A stretch of 64,000 bases of DNA from Pseudomonadota bacterium (GTDB lineage Bacteria > Pseudomonadota > Gammaproteobacteria > Steroidobacterales > Steroidobacteraceae): assembly GCA_016704655.1 (NCBI GenBank), contig JADIZR010000004.1, positions 62,001 through 126,000 of the forward strand, written 5' to 3'. The notes below the pieces were generated by a model. That model made no database searches. It worked only from the letters and a program-made list of their open reading frames with translations, and had not been told where the DNA came from. Position 1 is the stretch's first letter. Every line of letters starts with the position of its first letter. A program made the translations under genes and the position numbers. Positions 11,506 through 19,977 of this stretch are shown here, piece after piece.

Positions 11506-12024
11506 TCAGGCTGCAGCGGCCTTCTTCTTGCGGGGCGCACGCGGCTTCTTCGCCGGCTCGTCGCCTGCAGCGGCTGCCGCAGCGGGAGCGGCGTCGGCCG
11601 CCTTCTTCTTGCGGGCCTTCGGCTTCTTCTCGCCTTCGTCCGCAGCCGGTGCTTCGACGGCCGGCGCTGCGCGATCGACCAGCGCCATCAGCGCCATGTC
11701 GGCATTGTCGCCGGCACGGACCGCCATGTGCAGGATGCGGGTGTAGCCGCCCGGACGCGCCGCGAAGCGCGGGCCCAGCTCGGCAAACAGCTTGGTCACG
11801 ACTTCCGCATCGCGCAGGCGCGAGAACGCGAGGCGACGGTTCGCTGCGCTGTCCTTCTTGCCGAGCGTGATGAGCGGCTCGACGAAACGACGCAGCTCCT
11901 TCGCCTTCGGGACCGTCGTCTTGATGGTCTCGTGACGCAGCAACGAGGCCGCCATGTTGCGCAGCATCGCAGAGCGGTGCGTCGCGTTGCGGCTCAGCTG
12001 CCGCCCGGTCAATCCGTGTCGCAT
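11506..12024 (-). CDS. rplQ: 50S ribosomal protein L17, with long Ala/Lys tail
   Basis: Residues 1-125 are a standard L17 (opening MRHGLTGRQLSRNATHR). The family is usually 120-130 residues; this one is 172 because of a C-terminal tail of about 45 residues made almost only of Ala, Lys, Pro and Glu with KARKKK and PRKKK clusters. Such tails are low-complexity and probably disordered, perhaps rRNA-contacting. L17 lies near the exit tunnel of the large subunit. Last gene of the alpha operon; a strong terminator follows. Confidence 0.96.
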   Translation of the reverse strand: MRHGLTGRQLSRNATHRSAMLRNMAASLLRHETIKTTVPKAKELRRFVEPLITLGKKDSAANRRLAFSRLRDAEVVTKLFAELGPRFAARPGGYTRILHMAVRAGDNADMALMALVDRAAPAVEAPAADEGEKKPKARKKKAADAAPAAAAAAGDEPAKKPRAPRKKKAAAA

Positions 12025-12047
12025 TTCTTAATCTCTGTTCCGACCAG

Positions 12048-12075
12048 TCACTAATCACTAATCACTAGTCACTGT
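12048..12075. repeat. Four tandem 7-bp TCACTAA units
   Basis: Units begin at 12048, 12055, 12062 and 12069 (two exact, the last two with one or two changes). The array fills most of the rplQ-rpoA spacer and is AT-rich compared with its surroundings. Confidence 0.7.
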
Positions 12076-12077
12076 TC

Positions 12078-13082
12078 TTACAGGACGTCGCGCTCGTCGT
12101 CGCGCTTCAGGCCCGAGGGCGGCCAGTTGTCGAGGCGCATGCCGAGCGAGAGACCGTGGCTTTCCAGCACTTCCTTGATCTCGGTGAGCGACTTCTTGCC
12201 GAGGTTCGGCGTGCGCAGCAGCTCGACTTCGGTCTTCTGCACGAGGTCGCCGATGTAGTGGATGTTCTCCGCCTTGAGGCAGTTCGCACTGCGGACGGTG
12301 AGCTCCAGTTCGTCGACGGGACGCAGCAGCAGCGGATCGAAGTGGTGGTCGGCCGGACGCGACTTCTCCTCGTCCTGGCCCTGCAGGTCGACGAACACCG
12401 ACAGCTGGTCCTTCAGGATCGAGCCGGCGCGGCGAATCGCTTCTTCAGCGTCGATGGTGCCGTTGGTCTCGATGTCGATGATCAGCTTGTCGAGGTCGGT
12501 GCGCTGTTCGACGCGCGCCGCTTCGACGTTGTAGGTGACCTTGCGGATCGGGCTGAACGACGCGTCGAGGAGCAGGCGGCCGATCGGGCGGCTGGCTTCT
12601 TCGAACGCAAGGCGCTGGAGGGCCGGACGGTAGCCGCGGCCCTTCTCGACCTTGAGCGTCATGTTGAGTTCGCCGGCCTTGGTCAGGTTGGCGATCACGA
12701 GCTCCGGGTTCAGGATCTCGACGTCGTGGTCGGCCTGGATGTCGCCCGCTCGGACCGGACCCGGACCCTTCTTCGAGAGGCGCAACTCCGACTCATCGCG
12801 CGCGTTCAGGCGGATCGCGACGAGCTTGAGGTTGAGCAGGATGTCGACGACGTCTTCCTGCACGCCTTCGATGCTGGTGTACTCGTGGAGCACCCCATCG
12901 ATCTCGGCTTCGGTGATCGCGCTGCCCGGCATCGACGACAGCAGCACGCGCCGCAGCGCGTTGCCGAGCGTGTGGCCGAAGCCACGCTCGAACGGTTCGA
13001 TGACGATCTTGGCGTGACGCGGTGACGTCGGCGTCACCTTCACCACGCGCGGACGGAGGAATTCCGCAACGGCTGACTGCAT
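12078..13082 (-). CDS. rpoA: RNA polymerase subunit alpha
   Basis: A 334-residue alpha subunit. The N-terminal domain (1-230) with EPFERGFGHTLGNALRR nucleates polymerase assembly; the C-terminal domain (about 250-330, with the helix LGKKSLTEIKEVLE) contacts UP elements and activators. Length and domain order match gammaproteobacterial alpha (329 in E. coli). Located between rpsD and rplQ as in the classical alpha operon. Confidence 0.99.
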   Translation of the reverse strand: MQSAVAEFLRPRVVKVTPTSPRHAKIVIEPFERGFGHTLGNALRRVLLSSMPGSAITEAEIDGVLHEYTSIEGVQEDVVDILLNLKLVAIRLNARDESELRLSKKGPGPVRAGDIQADHDVEILNPELVIANLTKAGELNMTLKVEKGRGYRPALQRLAFEEASRPIGRLLLDASFSPIRKVTYNVEAARVEQRTDLDKLIIDIETNGTIDAEEAIRRAGSILKDQLSVFVDLQGQDEEKSRPADHHFDPLLLRPVDELELTVRSANCLKAENIHYIGDLVQKTEVELLRTPNLGKKSLTEIKEVLESHGLSLGMRLDNWPPSGLKRDDERDVL

Positions 13083-13130
13083 TTGAGGTGCCCTTGCCTT
13101 AGCAAGGCCCGGTTCGACCGGGCCGGATGG

Positions 13131-13755
13131 TTACTTGGAGTACAACTCGACGACGAGGCTTTCGTTGATGTCCGGCAGGATGTCGCCGCGCTCGGGCAAC
13201 GACTTCAGGACACCCGAGAACTTCTTCTCGTCGACCTCAACCCAGTCCGGGAAACCGGTCTGGGCACGGATCTGCAGGGCCTGCGCGACACGCGCCTGCT
13301 TCTGCGCTTTTGTCGCCAAGACCGATGACGACGCCGGCCTTGCACTGGTAGGACGGGATGTTGACGCGCACGCCGTTGACGACGATCGCACCGTGGCTCA
13401 CCAGCTGGCGCGCTTCGCTGCGCGTCGAGGCGAAACCCATGCGGTAGACGACGTTGTCGAGGCGCGACTCCAGAATCTGCAACAGCGTCTCGCCCGTGGC
13501 GCCCGGACGGCCGGCCGCCTGCTGGTAGTAGCCGCGGAACTGGCGCTCGAGCACGCCGTACATGCGGCGCAGCTTCTGCTTTTCACGCAGCTGCAGGCCG
13601 TAGCCCGACACGCGCGCGCGGCGCTCGCCCTTGATGCCGCCCGGCGGCACTTCGAGCTTGCACTTCGACTCGAGCGACTTGACGCCGCTCTTCAGGAATA
13701 GATCGGTGCCCTCGCGACGCGAGAGCTTGCACTTGGGACCAAGATACCTTGCCAT
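13131..13755 (-). CDS. rpsD: 30S ribosomal protein S4 (one-base frameshift)
   Basis: S4 binds 16S rRNA early in assembly and in E. coli also represses the alpha operon. The first frame from ATG 13755 covers about 148 residues (MARYLGPKCKLSRREG... to the S4/RNA-binding domain ending near KAGVVI). The rest (KAQKQARVAQALQ ... ESLVVELYSK) is in the next frame. The change falls at a run of four T on the plus strand (13308-13311); with three, the frame is continuous and gives 207 residues against 206 in E. coli. Because S4 is essential this is most likely a homopolymer error in the sequence. Confidence 0.95.
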
Positions 13756-13781
13756 GTTCTCTTATCCTCGGCCGCGGCGCG

Positions 13782-14180
13782 TCAGACGCGACGCTTCTTG
13801 GGCGGACGGCACCCGTTGTGCGGGATCGGCGTCACGTCCTCGATGCTGGTGACTTTCAGGCCGGCAGCGTTCAGCGCGCGCACGGCAGACTCGCGACCCG
13901 GGCCCGGCCCCCGGACCTTCACGTCGACGGTGCGGACACCGTATTCCTGCGCGGCGACGCCAGCCTTTTCGGCGGCGACCTGCGCGGCGAACGGCGTGCT
14001 CTTGCGCGAACCGCGGAAACCGCAGCCGCCCGAAGTCGCCCAGGACAGCGTGTTGCCCTGGCGGTCCGTGATCGTGATGATCGTGTTGTTGAACGAGGCA
14101 TGCACGTGAGCAACCGCGTCGGTGACGACGCGCTTGATCTTCTTGCGAGGCTTGCCTGCGGACTTCTTGTCGTCAGCCAT
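13782..14180 (-). CDS. rpsK: 30S ribosomal protein S11
   Basis: 132 residues with the S11 core (HASFNNTIITITDRQGN) and the conserved C-terminal PIPHNGCRPPKKRRV. It sits on the 30S platform near the E site and the 3' end of 16S rRNA. Second gene of the alpha operon, 39 bases after rpsM. Confidence 0.98.
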   Translation of the reverse strand: MADDKKSAGKPRKKIKRVVTDAVAHVHASFNNTIITITDRQGNTLSWATSGGCGFRGSRKSTPFAAQVAAEKAGVAAQEYGVRTVDVKVRGPGPGRESAVRALNAAGLKVTSIEDVTPIPHNGCRPPKKRRV

Positions 14181-14219
14181 TCGAGTACAACCTTAAGTGT
14201 TCGACCGGGCGGGGGCGGC

Positions 14220-14600
14220 TTACGCCTTGCCCGGAGGTGCGTTCAGCTTGACCGCCGCCTTGCGCGGACCCTTGCGCGTGCGCGCATTGGTGCGCGTGCG
14301 CTGTCCCCGCATCGGCAGGCCCTTGCGGTGCCGCATGCCACGGTAAGAACCGAGGTCCATGAGGCGCTTGATGTTCATCGACACTTCACGGCGCAGGTCG
14401 CCTTCGACCGGGAGCTTCGCGATCGCCGAGCGCAGCGCGGTGACCTCGGCTTCCGTCAGGTCCTTCACTTTCGTGTTGGTCTTGACGCCAGCGGCTTCAC
14501 AGGCGGCCAGCGCCTGGCTGCGACCGACGCCGAAAATTGCAGTCAGCCCGATGCAGACGTGCTTGTTCATCGGGATGTTGATGCCGGCTATACGGGCCAT
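14220..14600 (-). CDS. rpsM: 30S ribosomal protein S13
   Basis: 126 residues opening MARIAGINIP, with a helix-two-turn-helix and the basic C-terminal tail (RGQRTRTNARTRKGPRK) that reaches toward P-site tRNA. S13 sits in the 30S head and bridges to L5. First gene of the alpha operon; its own promoter lies 34-62 bases upstream. Confidence 0.98.
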   Translation of the reverse strand: MARIAGINIPMNKHVCIGLTAIFGVGRSQALAACEAAGVKTNTKVKDLTEAEVTALRSAIAKLPVEGDLRREVSMNIKRLMDLGSYRGMRHRKGLPMRGQRTRTNARTRKGPRKAAVKLNAPPGKA

Positions 14601-14633
14601 TTTAGGCTCACTTCGGGGCGCGAAAAGCGCGGA

Positions 14634-14662
14634 ATTATATCAGAAAAACCAGTGTTGCTCAA
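14634..14662 (-). promoter_or_regulatory. Alpha operon promoter
   Basis: On the minus strand TTGAGC (complement of 14657-14662), a 17-base spacer and a perfect TATAAT (complement of 14634-14639). The predicted transcript starts near 14627, giving a leader of about 27 bases that contains a small GCGC-TTTTC-GCGC hairpin before the rpsM start. It lies between rpmJ and rpsM, where an alpha-operon promoter is expected. Confidence 0.75.
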
Positions 14663-14678
14663 TGCAAAGACCGGGCCG

Positions 14679-14795
14679 TCAGCCCTGTCGCTGCTTGTGG
14701 CGCTTGTCGCTGCTGCAGATGACGTAGACCACGCCGCGACGCCGGACCACCTTGCAGTTCTTGCAGATACGCTTCACCGAGGGACGAACTTTCAT
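14679..14795 (-). CDS. rpmJ: 50S ribosomal protein L36
   Basis: A 38-residue protein reading MKVRPSVKRICKNCKV and ending in SSDKRHKQRQG. It keeps the zinc-ribbon ligands CxxC...C...H, so it is the zinc-binding form of L36. Start ATG 14795 is preceded by a purine-rich GAGAGAAT. It lies at the end of the spc operon between secY and rpsM, the normal location. Confidence 0.96.
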   Translation of the reverse strand: MKVRPSVKRICKNCKVVRRRGVVYVICSSDKRHKQRQG

Positions 14796-14824
14796 GATTC
14801 TCTCTCCAAAACAGCCGGGGGCGC

Positions 14825-16165
14825 TCAGCGCACCTGGCCGGGCCGGCCGTAGCCGCGCAGGTTGGCCTTCTTCATGAGCCCTTCGTACTGGTGCGACATC
14901 AGGTGCGCCTGCAGCTGGGCCATGAAGTCCATGATCACCACGACGATGATCATGAGCGAGGTGCCGCCGAAATAGAACGGCACCCGGAACTGGGAAATCA
15001 GGATCTCTGGCAGCAGGCAGACCAGGGCCACGTACAGGGCGCCCCAGACCGTCAGCCGGGTCAGGACCTTGTCGATGTACTCGGCCGTCTGCTGGCCCGG
15101 ACGAATCCCGGGGATGAACGCGCCGGACTTCTTCAGGTTCTCCGCCGTCTCGCGCGCGTTGAAGACCAGCGCGGTGTAGAAAAAGCAGAAAAAGATGATC
15201 AGCGACGCATAGATGACCATGTGCACCGGCTGGCCGATCCCGAGGCTCGCGGCCACGTTCTGCAGCCAGCCCATGTTCTCGCTGGTGCCGAACCAGCTGG
15301 CGATCGTCGCGGGGAAAAGCAGCAGGCTCGAGGCGAAGATCGGCGGGATCACGCCCGACATGTTGAGCTTGAACGGCAGGTGCGTCGACGTGCCGGCAAA
15401 CACGCGGCGGCCCTGCTGGCGCTTGGCGTAGTTGACCGGTATGCGACGCTGGCCGCGCTCGACGAACACCACGAAGTACGTGACCGCCGCGACCATGATC
15501 ACGAGGATCAGTGCCAGCGCCGGGTTGATTTCGCCGTTGCGGACGAGCTCGAGCGTGCCGCCGATGGCTGCCGGCAGGCCCGCGACGATGCCGGCGAGGA
15601 TGATCATCGAGATGCCGTTGCCGAGGCCACGTTCCGTGATCTGCTCACCGAGCCACATCAGGAACATGGTGCCGGCCGTGAGCGTCGCCGTGGCGAGGAA
15701 CACGAACTGAAAGCCGGGATTGATCACTACGCCCTGGTTCTGGAACGCGACGGCCGCGCCGGCGCCCTGGAACACCGCGAGACCCACCGTGCCCCAGCGC
15801 GTGTAGTTGGTCAGCTTGCGGCGGCCCGCCTCGCCTTCCTTGCGCAGGGCCTGCAGCTGCGGCACGACCACGGCCATCATCTGCACGATGATCGAAGCCG
15901 AGATGTAAGGCATGACGCCCAGCGCGAGGATCGAAAGGCGCTCCAGCGCACCACCCGAGAACATGTTGAACATGCTCAGGATCGTGCCCTGCTGGTCCTG
16001 GAAGAATCGCGCGAGCGCAACCGGGTCGATGCCCGGCACGGGAATGAACGTGCCGACGCGATAGACGATCAGGCCGCCGATCAGGAACAGGAACCTGTTC
16101 CTGAGTTCGGTCAACCGGGTCGCTTCGCCAAGGGCTGCGACCGGGTTGTTGGACTGGTTGGCCAC
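14825..16165 (-). CDS. secY: Protein translocase subunit SecY
   Basis: A 446-residue channel with ten transmembrane segments. It forms the protein-conducting pore of the Sec translocon with SecE (also in this window) and SecG. Recognisable blocks include the plug-proximal VPGIDP start, NMSGVIPPIFASS in the middle and the C-terminal MSHQYEGLMKKANLRGYG. Position after rplO in the spc operon is standard. Confidence 0.98.
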   Translation of the reverse strand: MANQSNNPVAALGEATRLTELRNRFLFLIGGLIVYRVGTFIPVPGIDPVALARFFQDQQGTILSMFNMFSGGALERLSILALGVMPYISASIIVQMMAVVVPQLQALRKEGEAGRRKLTNYTRWGTVGLAVFQGAGAAVAFQNQGVVINPGFQFVFLATATLTAGTMFLMWLGEQITERGLGNGISMIILAGIVAGLPAAIGGTLELVRNGEINPALALILVIMVAAVTYFVVFVERGQRRIPVNYAKRQQGRRVFAGTSTHLPFKLNMSGVIPPIFASSLLLFPATIASWFGTSENMGWLQNVAASLGIGQPVHMVIYASLIIFFCFFYTALVFNARETAENLKKSGAFIPGIRPGQQTAEYIDKVLTRLTVWGALYVALVCLLPEILISQFRVPFYFGGTSLMIIVVVIMDFMAQLQAHLMSHQYEGLMKKANLRGYGRPGQVR

Positions 16166-16209
16166 TGCTGTTCCTTACGCTTGCGTAGTGTGTAGACCCG
16201 AGCCGGGGC

Positions 16210-16653
16210 TCAGGCCGACGCCTCGACGACCTTGCCGCCGGCCTTCTCGATGGCCTCACGGGCACCCTTCGTGACGCCGACGCCGGACACCGTGAACGCC
16301 GACTTCACTTCGCCCGACAGCACGATCTTGGCCTGCAGCGTGTTCGCCGGGACCAGGTTTGCGCTCTTCAGGATGGCGAGGTCGACGTTGCCGCCTTCGA
16401 TCTTGTGCAGCTCGCTCAGGCGAACTTCGGCCGTGCGCCGACCGAGCGCCGAACGGAAACCGATTTTCGGCAAGCGGCGCTGCAGCGGCATCTGGCCGCC
16501 CTCGAAGCCGACCTTGTGATAGCCGCCCTTGCGGGCGCGCTGGCCCTTGACGCCGCGGCCGCAGGTCTTGCCCTGGCCGGCGGAGGCGCCGCGACCGACG
16601 CGAGTGCGCGTCTTCTTGCTACCCGGTCCCGGGCTGATGGTATTGAGCTTCAT
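16210..16653 (-). CDS. rplO: 50S ribosomal protein L15
   Basis: 147 residues with the Gly/Arg-rich N-terminal extension (RVGRGASAGQGKTCGRG) that threads into 23S rRNA, then a globular domain ending in GGKVVEASA. A late-assembly large-subunit protein. Between rpmD and secY as usual. Confidence 0.98.
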   Translation of the reverse strand: MKLNTISPGPGSKKTRTRVGRGASAGQGKTCGRGVKGQRARKGGYHKVGFEGGQMPLQRRLPKIGFRSALGRRTAEVRLSELHKIEGGNVDLAILKSANLVPANTLQAKIVLSGEVKSAFTVSGVGVTKGAREAIEKAGGKVVEASA

Positions 16654-16660
16654 GATCTGG

Positions 16661-16876
16661 TCACGCCTCTTCGACGCGGAGCAGGTGCCGCGACGCGTTG
16701 AGCATGCCGCGGATTTCAGGGGTGTCGGCCAGGACGACCGTCTGGTGCATGCGGCGCAGACCGAGCCCGCGCACGGTGGCGCGGTGACGGTGAATCTGGC
16801 CGAAAGGACTCTTCACCAGGGTCACCTTGACTGTCTTGGCCATTGTCCGGGCCGCGCTGTCTTTCTTGGTTGCCAT
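16661..16876 (-). CDS. rpmD: 50S ribosomal protein L30
   Basis: The L30 fold is evident from AKTVKVTLVKSPFGQIHRHRATVRGLGLRR. Two starts are plausible: ATG 16876 just after the rpsE stop (71 residues, with an 11-residue basic leader) or ATG 16843, which gives the compact 60-residue form seen in most bacteria. Neither has a strong ribosome-binding site. I draw the longer form because it is tightly coupled to rpsE. Confidence 0.93.
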   Translation of the reverse strand: MATKKDSAARTMAKTVKVTLVKSPFGQIHRHRATVRGLGLRRMHQTVVLADTPEIRGMLNASRHLLRVEEA

Positions 16877-16883
16877 GGCGCTG

Positions 16884-17390
16884 TCAGCCCGTGATTTCGG
16901 CAATGGTCTTGCCGCGCTTGGCCGCGATGCGCTCCGGGGCCGGCATGCCGGTCAGGGCGTTCATCGTGGCGCGCACGACGTTGATCGGGTTGCGCGAGCC
17001 GTACGACTTCGCGAGCACGTTGCGCACGCCGGCGCACTCGAACACCGCGCGCATGCTGCCGCCCGCGATGACGCCGGTACCGTCGGCGGCCGGCTGCATG
17101 TACACCTTCGAGGTGCCGTGCTTGCCGACGACCGCGAAGTGCAGCGTCGCATTGCGCAGCGGCACGTTGACCAGGTTCTTGCGGGCCTGCTGCATCGCCT
17201 TCTGGATCGCGACCGGCACTTCGCGCGCCTTGCCGTAACCGAAGCCGACGCGGCCGTTGCCGTCGCCCACCACCGTGAGCGCGGTGAAGCCGAACTGCTT
17301 GCCGCCCTTCACGGTCTTGGACACGCGGTTGACGGTCACCAGCTTTTCGATGAACTCGTCCGACGCCGCCACTTTTTCGATTCTAGCCAT
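16884..17390 (-). CDS. rpsE: 30S ribosomal protein S5
   Basis: 168 residues. ATG 17390 has AGGAGC six bases upstream, which decides the start over the longer open frame. The double-stranded-RNA-binding-like domain (EKLVTVNRVSKTVKGGKQFGF) and the ribosomal fold (GKAREVPVAIQKAMQQARKN) are complete. S5 supports decoding accuracy and mRNA helicase activity at the 30S entry channel. Confidence 0.98.
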   Translation of the reverse strand: MARIEKVAASDEFIEKLVTVNRVSKTVKGGKQFGFTALTVVGDGNGRVGFGYGKAREVPVAIQKAMQQARKNLVNVPLRNATLHFAVVGKHGTSKVYMQPAADGTGVIAGGSMRAVFECAGVRNVLAKSYGSRNPINVVRATMNALTGMPAPERIAAKRGKTIAEITG

Positions 17391-17415
17391 TACTGCTCCT
17401 GGAACCTTGTGCGGC

Positions 17416-17778
17416 TCAGAACTCGAGGCCGGCTTCGCGCGCGGCTTCGGCAAGCGCCTTGATGCGCCCGTGATACTTGAAGCCCGAACGGTCGAAGGCA
17501 ACCTGGGTCACGCCCTTGGCCTTGGCACGCTCGGCGATCGCCTTGCCGACGGCTTTCGCCGCCTCGATGTTGCCGGTGCCCTTCAGCCCCTCGGCGACAT
17601 CCTTCTGCAAGGTCGACGCGGACACGATGACCTTCGACTCGGGGTCGAAGATCTGCGCGTAGATGTGCTGCGCGGTGCGATGCACGCTCAGGCGCGTGGC
17701 GCGAAGCTCCAGGATCTTCGCGCGACTGCGGCGGGCTCTCTTCAGACGACTGACTTTCTTTTCCATCGCGGCACCCAT
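17416..17778 (-). CDS. rplR: 50S ribosomal protein L18
   Basis: 120 residues from ATG 17778, whose A overlaps the rplF TAA stop by one base; ATG 17766 gives the commoner MEKKVSR opening. L18 binds 5S rRNA with L5 and L25; the conserved RLSVHRTAQHIYAQI and DRSGFKYHGRIKALAEAAREAGLEF-type C-terminus are present. Confidence 0.97.
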   Translation of the reverse strand: MGAAMEKKVSRLKRARRSRAKILELRATRLSVHRTAQHIYAQIFDPESKVIVSASTLQKDVAEGLKGTGNIEAAKAVGKAIAERAKAKGVTQVAFDRSGFKYHGRIKALAEAAREAGLEF

Positions 17779-18311
17779 TACTTCTTCTTCGTTTCCTTGA
17801 GCTCGATGCGCTCACCGGAATAACGAACGCCCTTGCCCTTGTAAGGCTCGGGGGGACGGTAGGAGCGGATTTCCGCAGCCACCTGGCCAACCCGCTGCTT
17901 GTCGGCGCCCTTCACGACGATTTCCGTCTGCGTCGGCGTGTCGATCGTGATGCCTTCCGGCACGTCGTATTCGACCGGATGCGAAAAGCCGAGCGTCAGG
18001 TTCAGCTTCTTGCCCTGGGCCGCGGCACGGTAGCCGACGCCCACGAGTTCGAGCTTCTTCTCGTAGCCCTGCGACACGCCCTGCACCACGTTCGCGAGGT
18101 GCGAACGGAGCGAGCCGGCGTGCATCAGCGACTCCTTGTTGCGCTCCGCAATCTCGATGCGGATGTCATTGCCTTCCTGCACCAGGCTCAGGCCCGGACG
18201 CAGCGGCAGCTTGAGCGCGCCCTTGGCGCCCTTGACGGTGACGGTGCTGCCGTCGACCGCGTGGGTCACGCCCTTGGGCAGCGCAACCGGCCTTTTTGCA
18301 ACTCGTGACAT
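17778..18311 (-). CDS. rplF: 50S ribosomal protein L6
   Basis: 177 residues, two L6 repeats, opening MSRVAKRPVALPKGV and ending RYSGERIELKETKKK. It lies near the factor-binding GTPase centre of the 50S subunit. Full family length. In the spc operon between rpsH and rplR. Confidence 0.98.
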   Translation of the reverse strand: MSRVAKRPVALPKGVTHAVDGSTVTVKGAKGALKLPLRPGLSLVQEGNDIRIEIAERNKESLMHAGSLRSHLANVVQGVSQGYEKKLELVGVGYRAAAQGKKLNLTLGFSHPVEYDVPEGITIDTPTQTEIVVKGADKQRVGQVAAEIRSYRPPEPYKGKGVRYSGERIELKETKKK

Positions 18312-18340
18312 GGTCTTGGTCCTGTTCCTTGCGCCGTGCC

Positions 18341-18736
18341 TTACGACACGATGCAGAGCACTTCGCCGCCGTGTCCGCCGGCGCGGGCTTCACGGTCGGT
18401 CATCACGCCCTTGGAGGTCGAGATGATCGCCACGCCCATGCCGCCGAGAATCTTCGGCAACTCGTCCTTCGCCTTGTAGATGCGCAGGCCGGGACGGCTC
18501 ACGCGCTCGATGCGTTCGATGACCGGGCGGCCCTGGTAATACTTCAGGCGCACCTTGACGGTCGGCTTGCTGGCGTCGCCGTCAATGGCGAAGTCTTCGA
18601 TGTAGCCTTCGTCCTTCAGCACCTTGGCCAAAGCCAGCTTGACTCGCGACGACGGCGCGGCGATCTCGGGCTTGCCCGAGAGCTGGCCGTTGCGAATGCG
18701 GGTGAGGAAGTCCGCGATGGGATCCGACATGCTCAT
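18341..18736 (-). CDS. rpsH: 30S ribosomal protein S8
   Basis: 131 residues with MSDPIADFLTRIRNGQ and the C-terminal STSKGVMTDREAR motif that binds 16S rRNA helix 21. In E. coli S8 also represses the spc operon by binding near the rplE start; whether that holds here was not tested by structure. Start may be Met1 or Met3. Confidence 0.98.
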   Translation of the reverse strand: MSMSDPIADFLTRIRNGQLSGKPEIAAPSSRVKLALAKVLKDEGYIEDFAIDGDASKPTVKVRLKYYQGRPVIERIERVSRPGLRIYKAKDELPKILGGMGVAIISTSKGVMTDREARAGGHGGEVLCIVS

Positions 18737-18757
18737 GCTGTTACTCCAGTACCCGGC

Positions 18758-19063
18758 TTACCAGCTGGCCTTGCCGAGGCCCGGGATGTCACCGCGCATC
18801 GTGGCTTCGCGCAGCTTCTGACGCCCGAGGCCGAACTTACGGTAGACGCCGCGGGAGCGGCCGGTGATCGCGCAGCGGTTGCGCACCCGCGAGGCACTGG
18901 AGTCGCGCGGCATGGCATTCAGCTTGCGCTGCGCCTCTTCCCGCTCGGAATCCGTGGACTTCGGGCTGCGGATAGCTTCCTTGAGCTGGGCCCGCTTGGC
19001 AGCGTGCTGCTTAACGAGCTTCTCGCGGCGCTTCTCGCGCATGATCATGCTGGTCTTCGCCAT
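18758..19063 (-). CDS. rpsN: 30S ribosomal protein S14 (zinc-free long form)
   Basis: 101 residues opening MAKTSMIMREKRREKLV. The C-terminal half has RVRNRCAITGRSRGVYRKFGLGR but lacks the paired CxxC motifs of the zinc form, so this is the C-minus type usual in proteobacteria. S14 is a late-binding protein of the 30S head. Confidence 0.97.
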   Translation of the reverse strand: MAKTSMIMREKRREKLVKQHAAKRAQLKEAIRSPKSTDSEREEAQRKLNAMPRDSSASRVRNRCAITGRSRGVYRKFGLGRQKLREATMRGDIPGLGKASW

Positions 19064-19073
19064 TTTTCCTGTC

Positions 19074-19613
19074 CTACTTGCGGAACGGGAAGTTGAAGGA
19101 TTCGAGCAACGCCCGGCCTTCCCGGTCGTCGCGTGCCGTCGTCGTGATCGTGATGTCCATCCCGCGGATCGCGTCGACCTGGTCGTAGGCGATTTCCGGG
19201 AAGATGATCTGTTCCTTGACGCCGAACGTGTAGTTGCCACGGCCGTCGAACGAGCGGGCCGACACGCCGCGGAAGTCGCGGATGCGCGGCATCGCCACGT
19301 TGATCAGGCGGTCGAGGAACTCGTACATGCGGGCGCCGCGCAGCGTCACGCGCGCGCCGACCGGCACGCCCGCGCGCAGCTTGAAGGCCGCGATCGCCTT
19401 GCGCGACTTCGTCACCACCGGCTTCTGGCCGGTGAGCGCCGTCAGGTCGTTCACGGCGCCGTCCATTGCCTTCTTGTCGGCAACGGCTTCGCCCACGCCC
19501 ATGTTCACCGAGATCTTGGTGATCTTCGGCACCTGCATGGGATTCGTCACCGCCAGGCTCGTCATGAGCTTGGCGACGATCTCGTCCCGGTAGATTTTCT
19601 GCAGCCTTGCCAT
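19074..19613 (-). CDS. rplE: 50S ribosomal protein L5
   Basis: 179 residues from ATG 19613 (MARLQKIYRDEIV), ending FNFPFRK. L5 carries 5S rRNA into the large subunit and contacts S13. The open frame extends upstream into rplX but the conserved N-terminus fixes the start. Confidence 0.98.
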   Translation of the reverse strand: MARLQKIYRDEIVAKLMTSLAVTNPMQVPKITKISVNMGVGEAVADKKAMDGAVNDLTALTGQKPVVTKSRKAIAAFKLRAGVPVGARVTLRGARMYEFLDRLINVAMPRIRDFRGVSARSFDGRGNYTFGVKEQIIFPEIAYDQVDAIRGMDITITTTARDDREGRALLESFNFPFRK

Positions 19614-19629
19614 CTCATCCGACCTCGAT

Positions 19630-19944
19630 TCAGGCGTCCACGACTTCGTCGTTGGACTTGAAGAAACGCACCCGACGTCCGTCGGCGAGCGTGCGGATGC
19701 CCACGCGGTCACCCTTCTTCGCAACCGGGTTCCAGAGCTGCACGTTCGAGAGGTGGAGGTAGGCCTCCTTCTCGACGATGCCGCCCTGCGTGCCCTTCTG
19801 CGGATTGGGACGCGTATGGCGCTTGACCATGTTCACGTTCTCGACCAGCACCTTTTCACCCAGCACGCGGATGACGGTGCCGCGCCGGCCCTTGTCGCGG
19901 CCGGTAATGACGACGACTTCGTCGCCCTTGCGGATCTTGTTCAT
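19630..19944 (-). CDS. rplX: 50S ribosomal protein L24
   Basis: 104 residues with the KOW motif KGDEVVVITGRDKGRRG at the N-terminus. An assembly initiator that binds the 5' end of 23S rRNA. Spacing to rplN (33 bases) and rplE (16 bases) is tight. Confidence 0.98.
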   Translation of the reverse strand: MNKIRKGDEVVVITGRDKGRRGTVIRVLGEKVLVENVNMVKRHTRPNPQKGTQGGIVEKEAYLHLSNVQLWNPVAKKGDRVGIRTLADGRRVRFFKSNDEVVDA

Positions 19945-19977
19945 ACCCTTTGCCCTCGAACCTTGCGCGCGCCGTGC

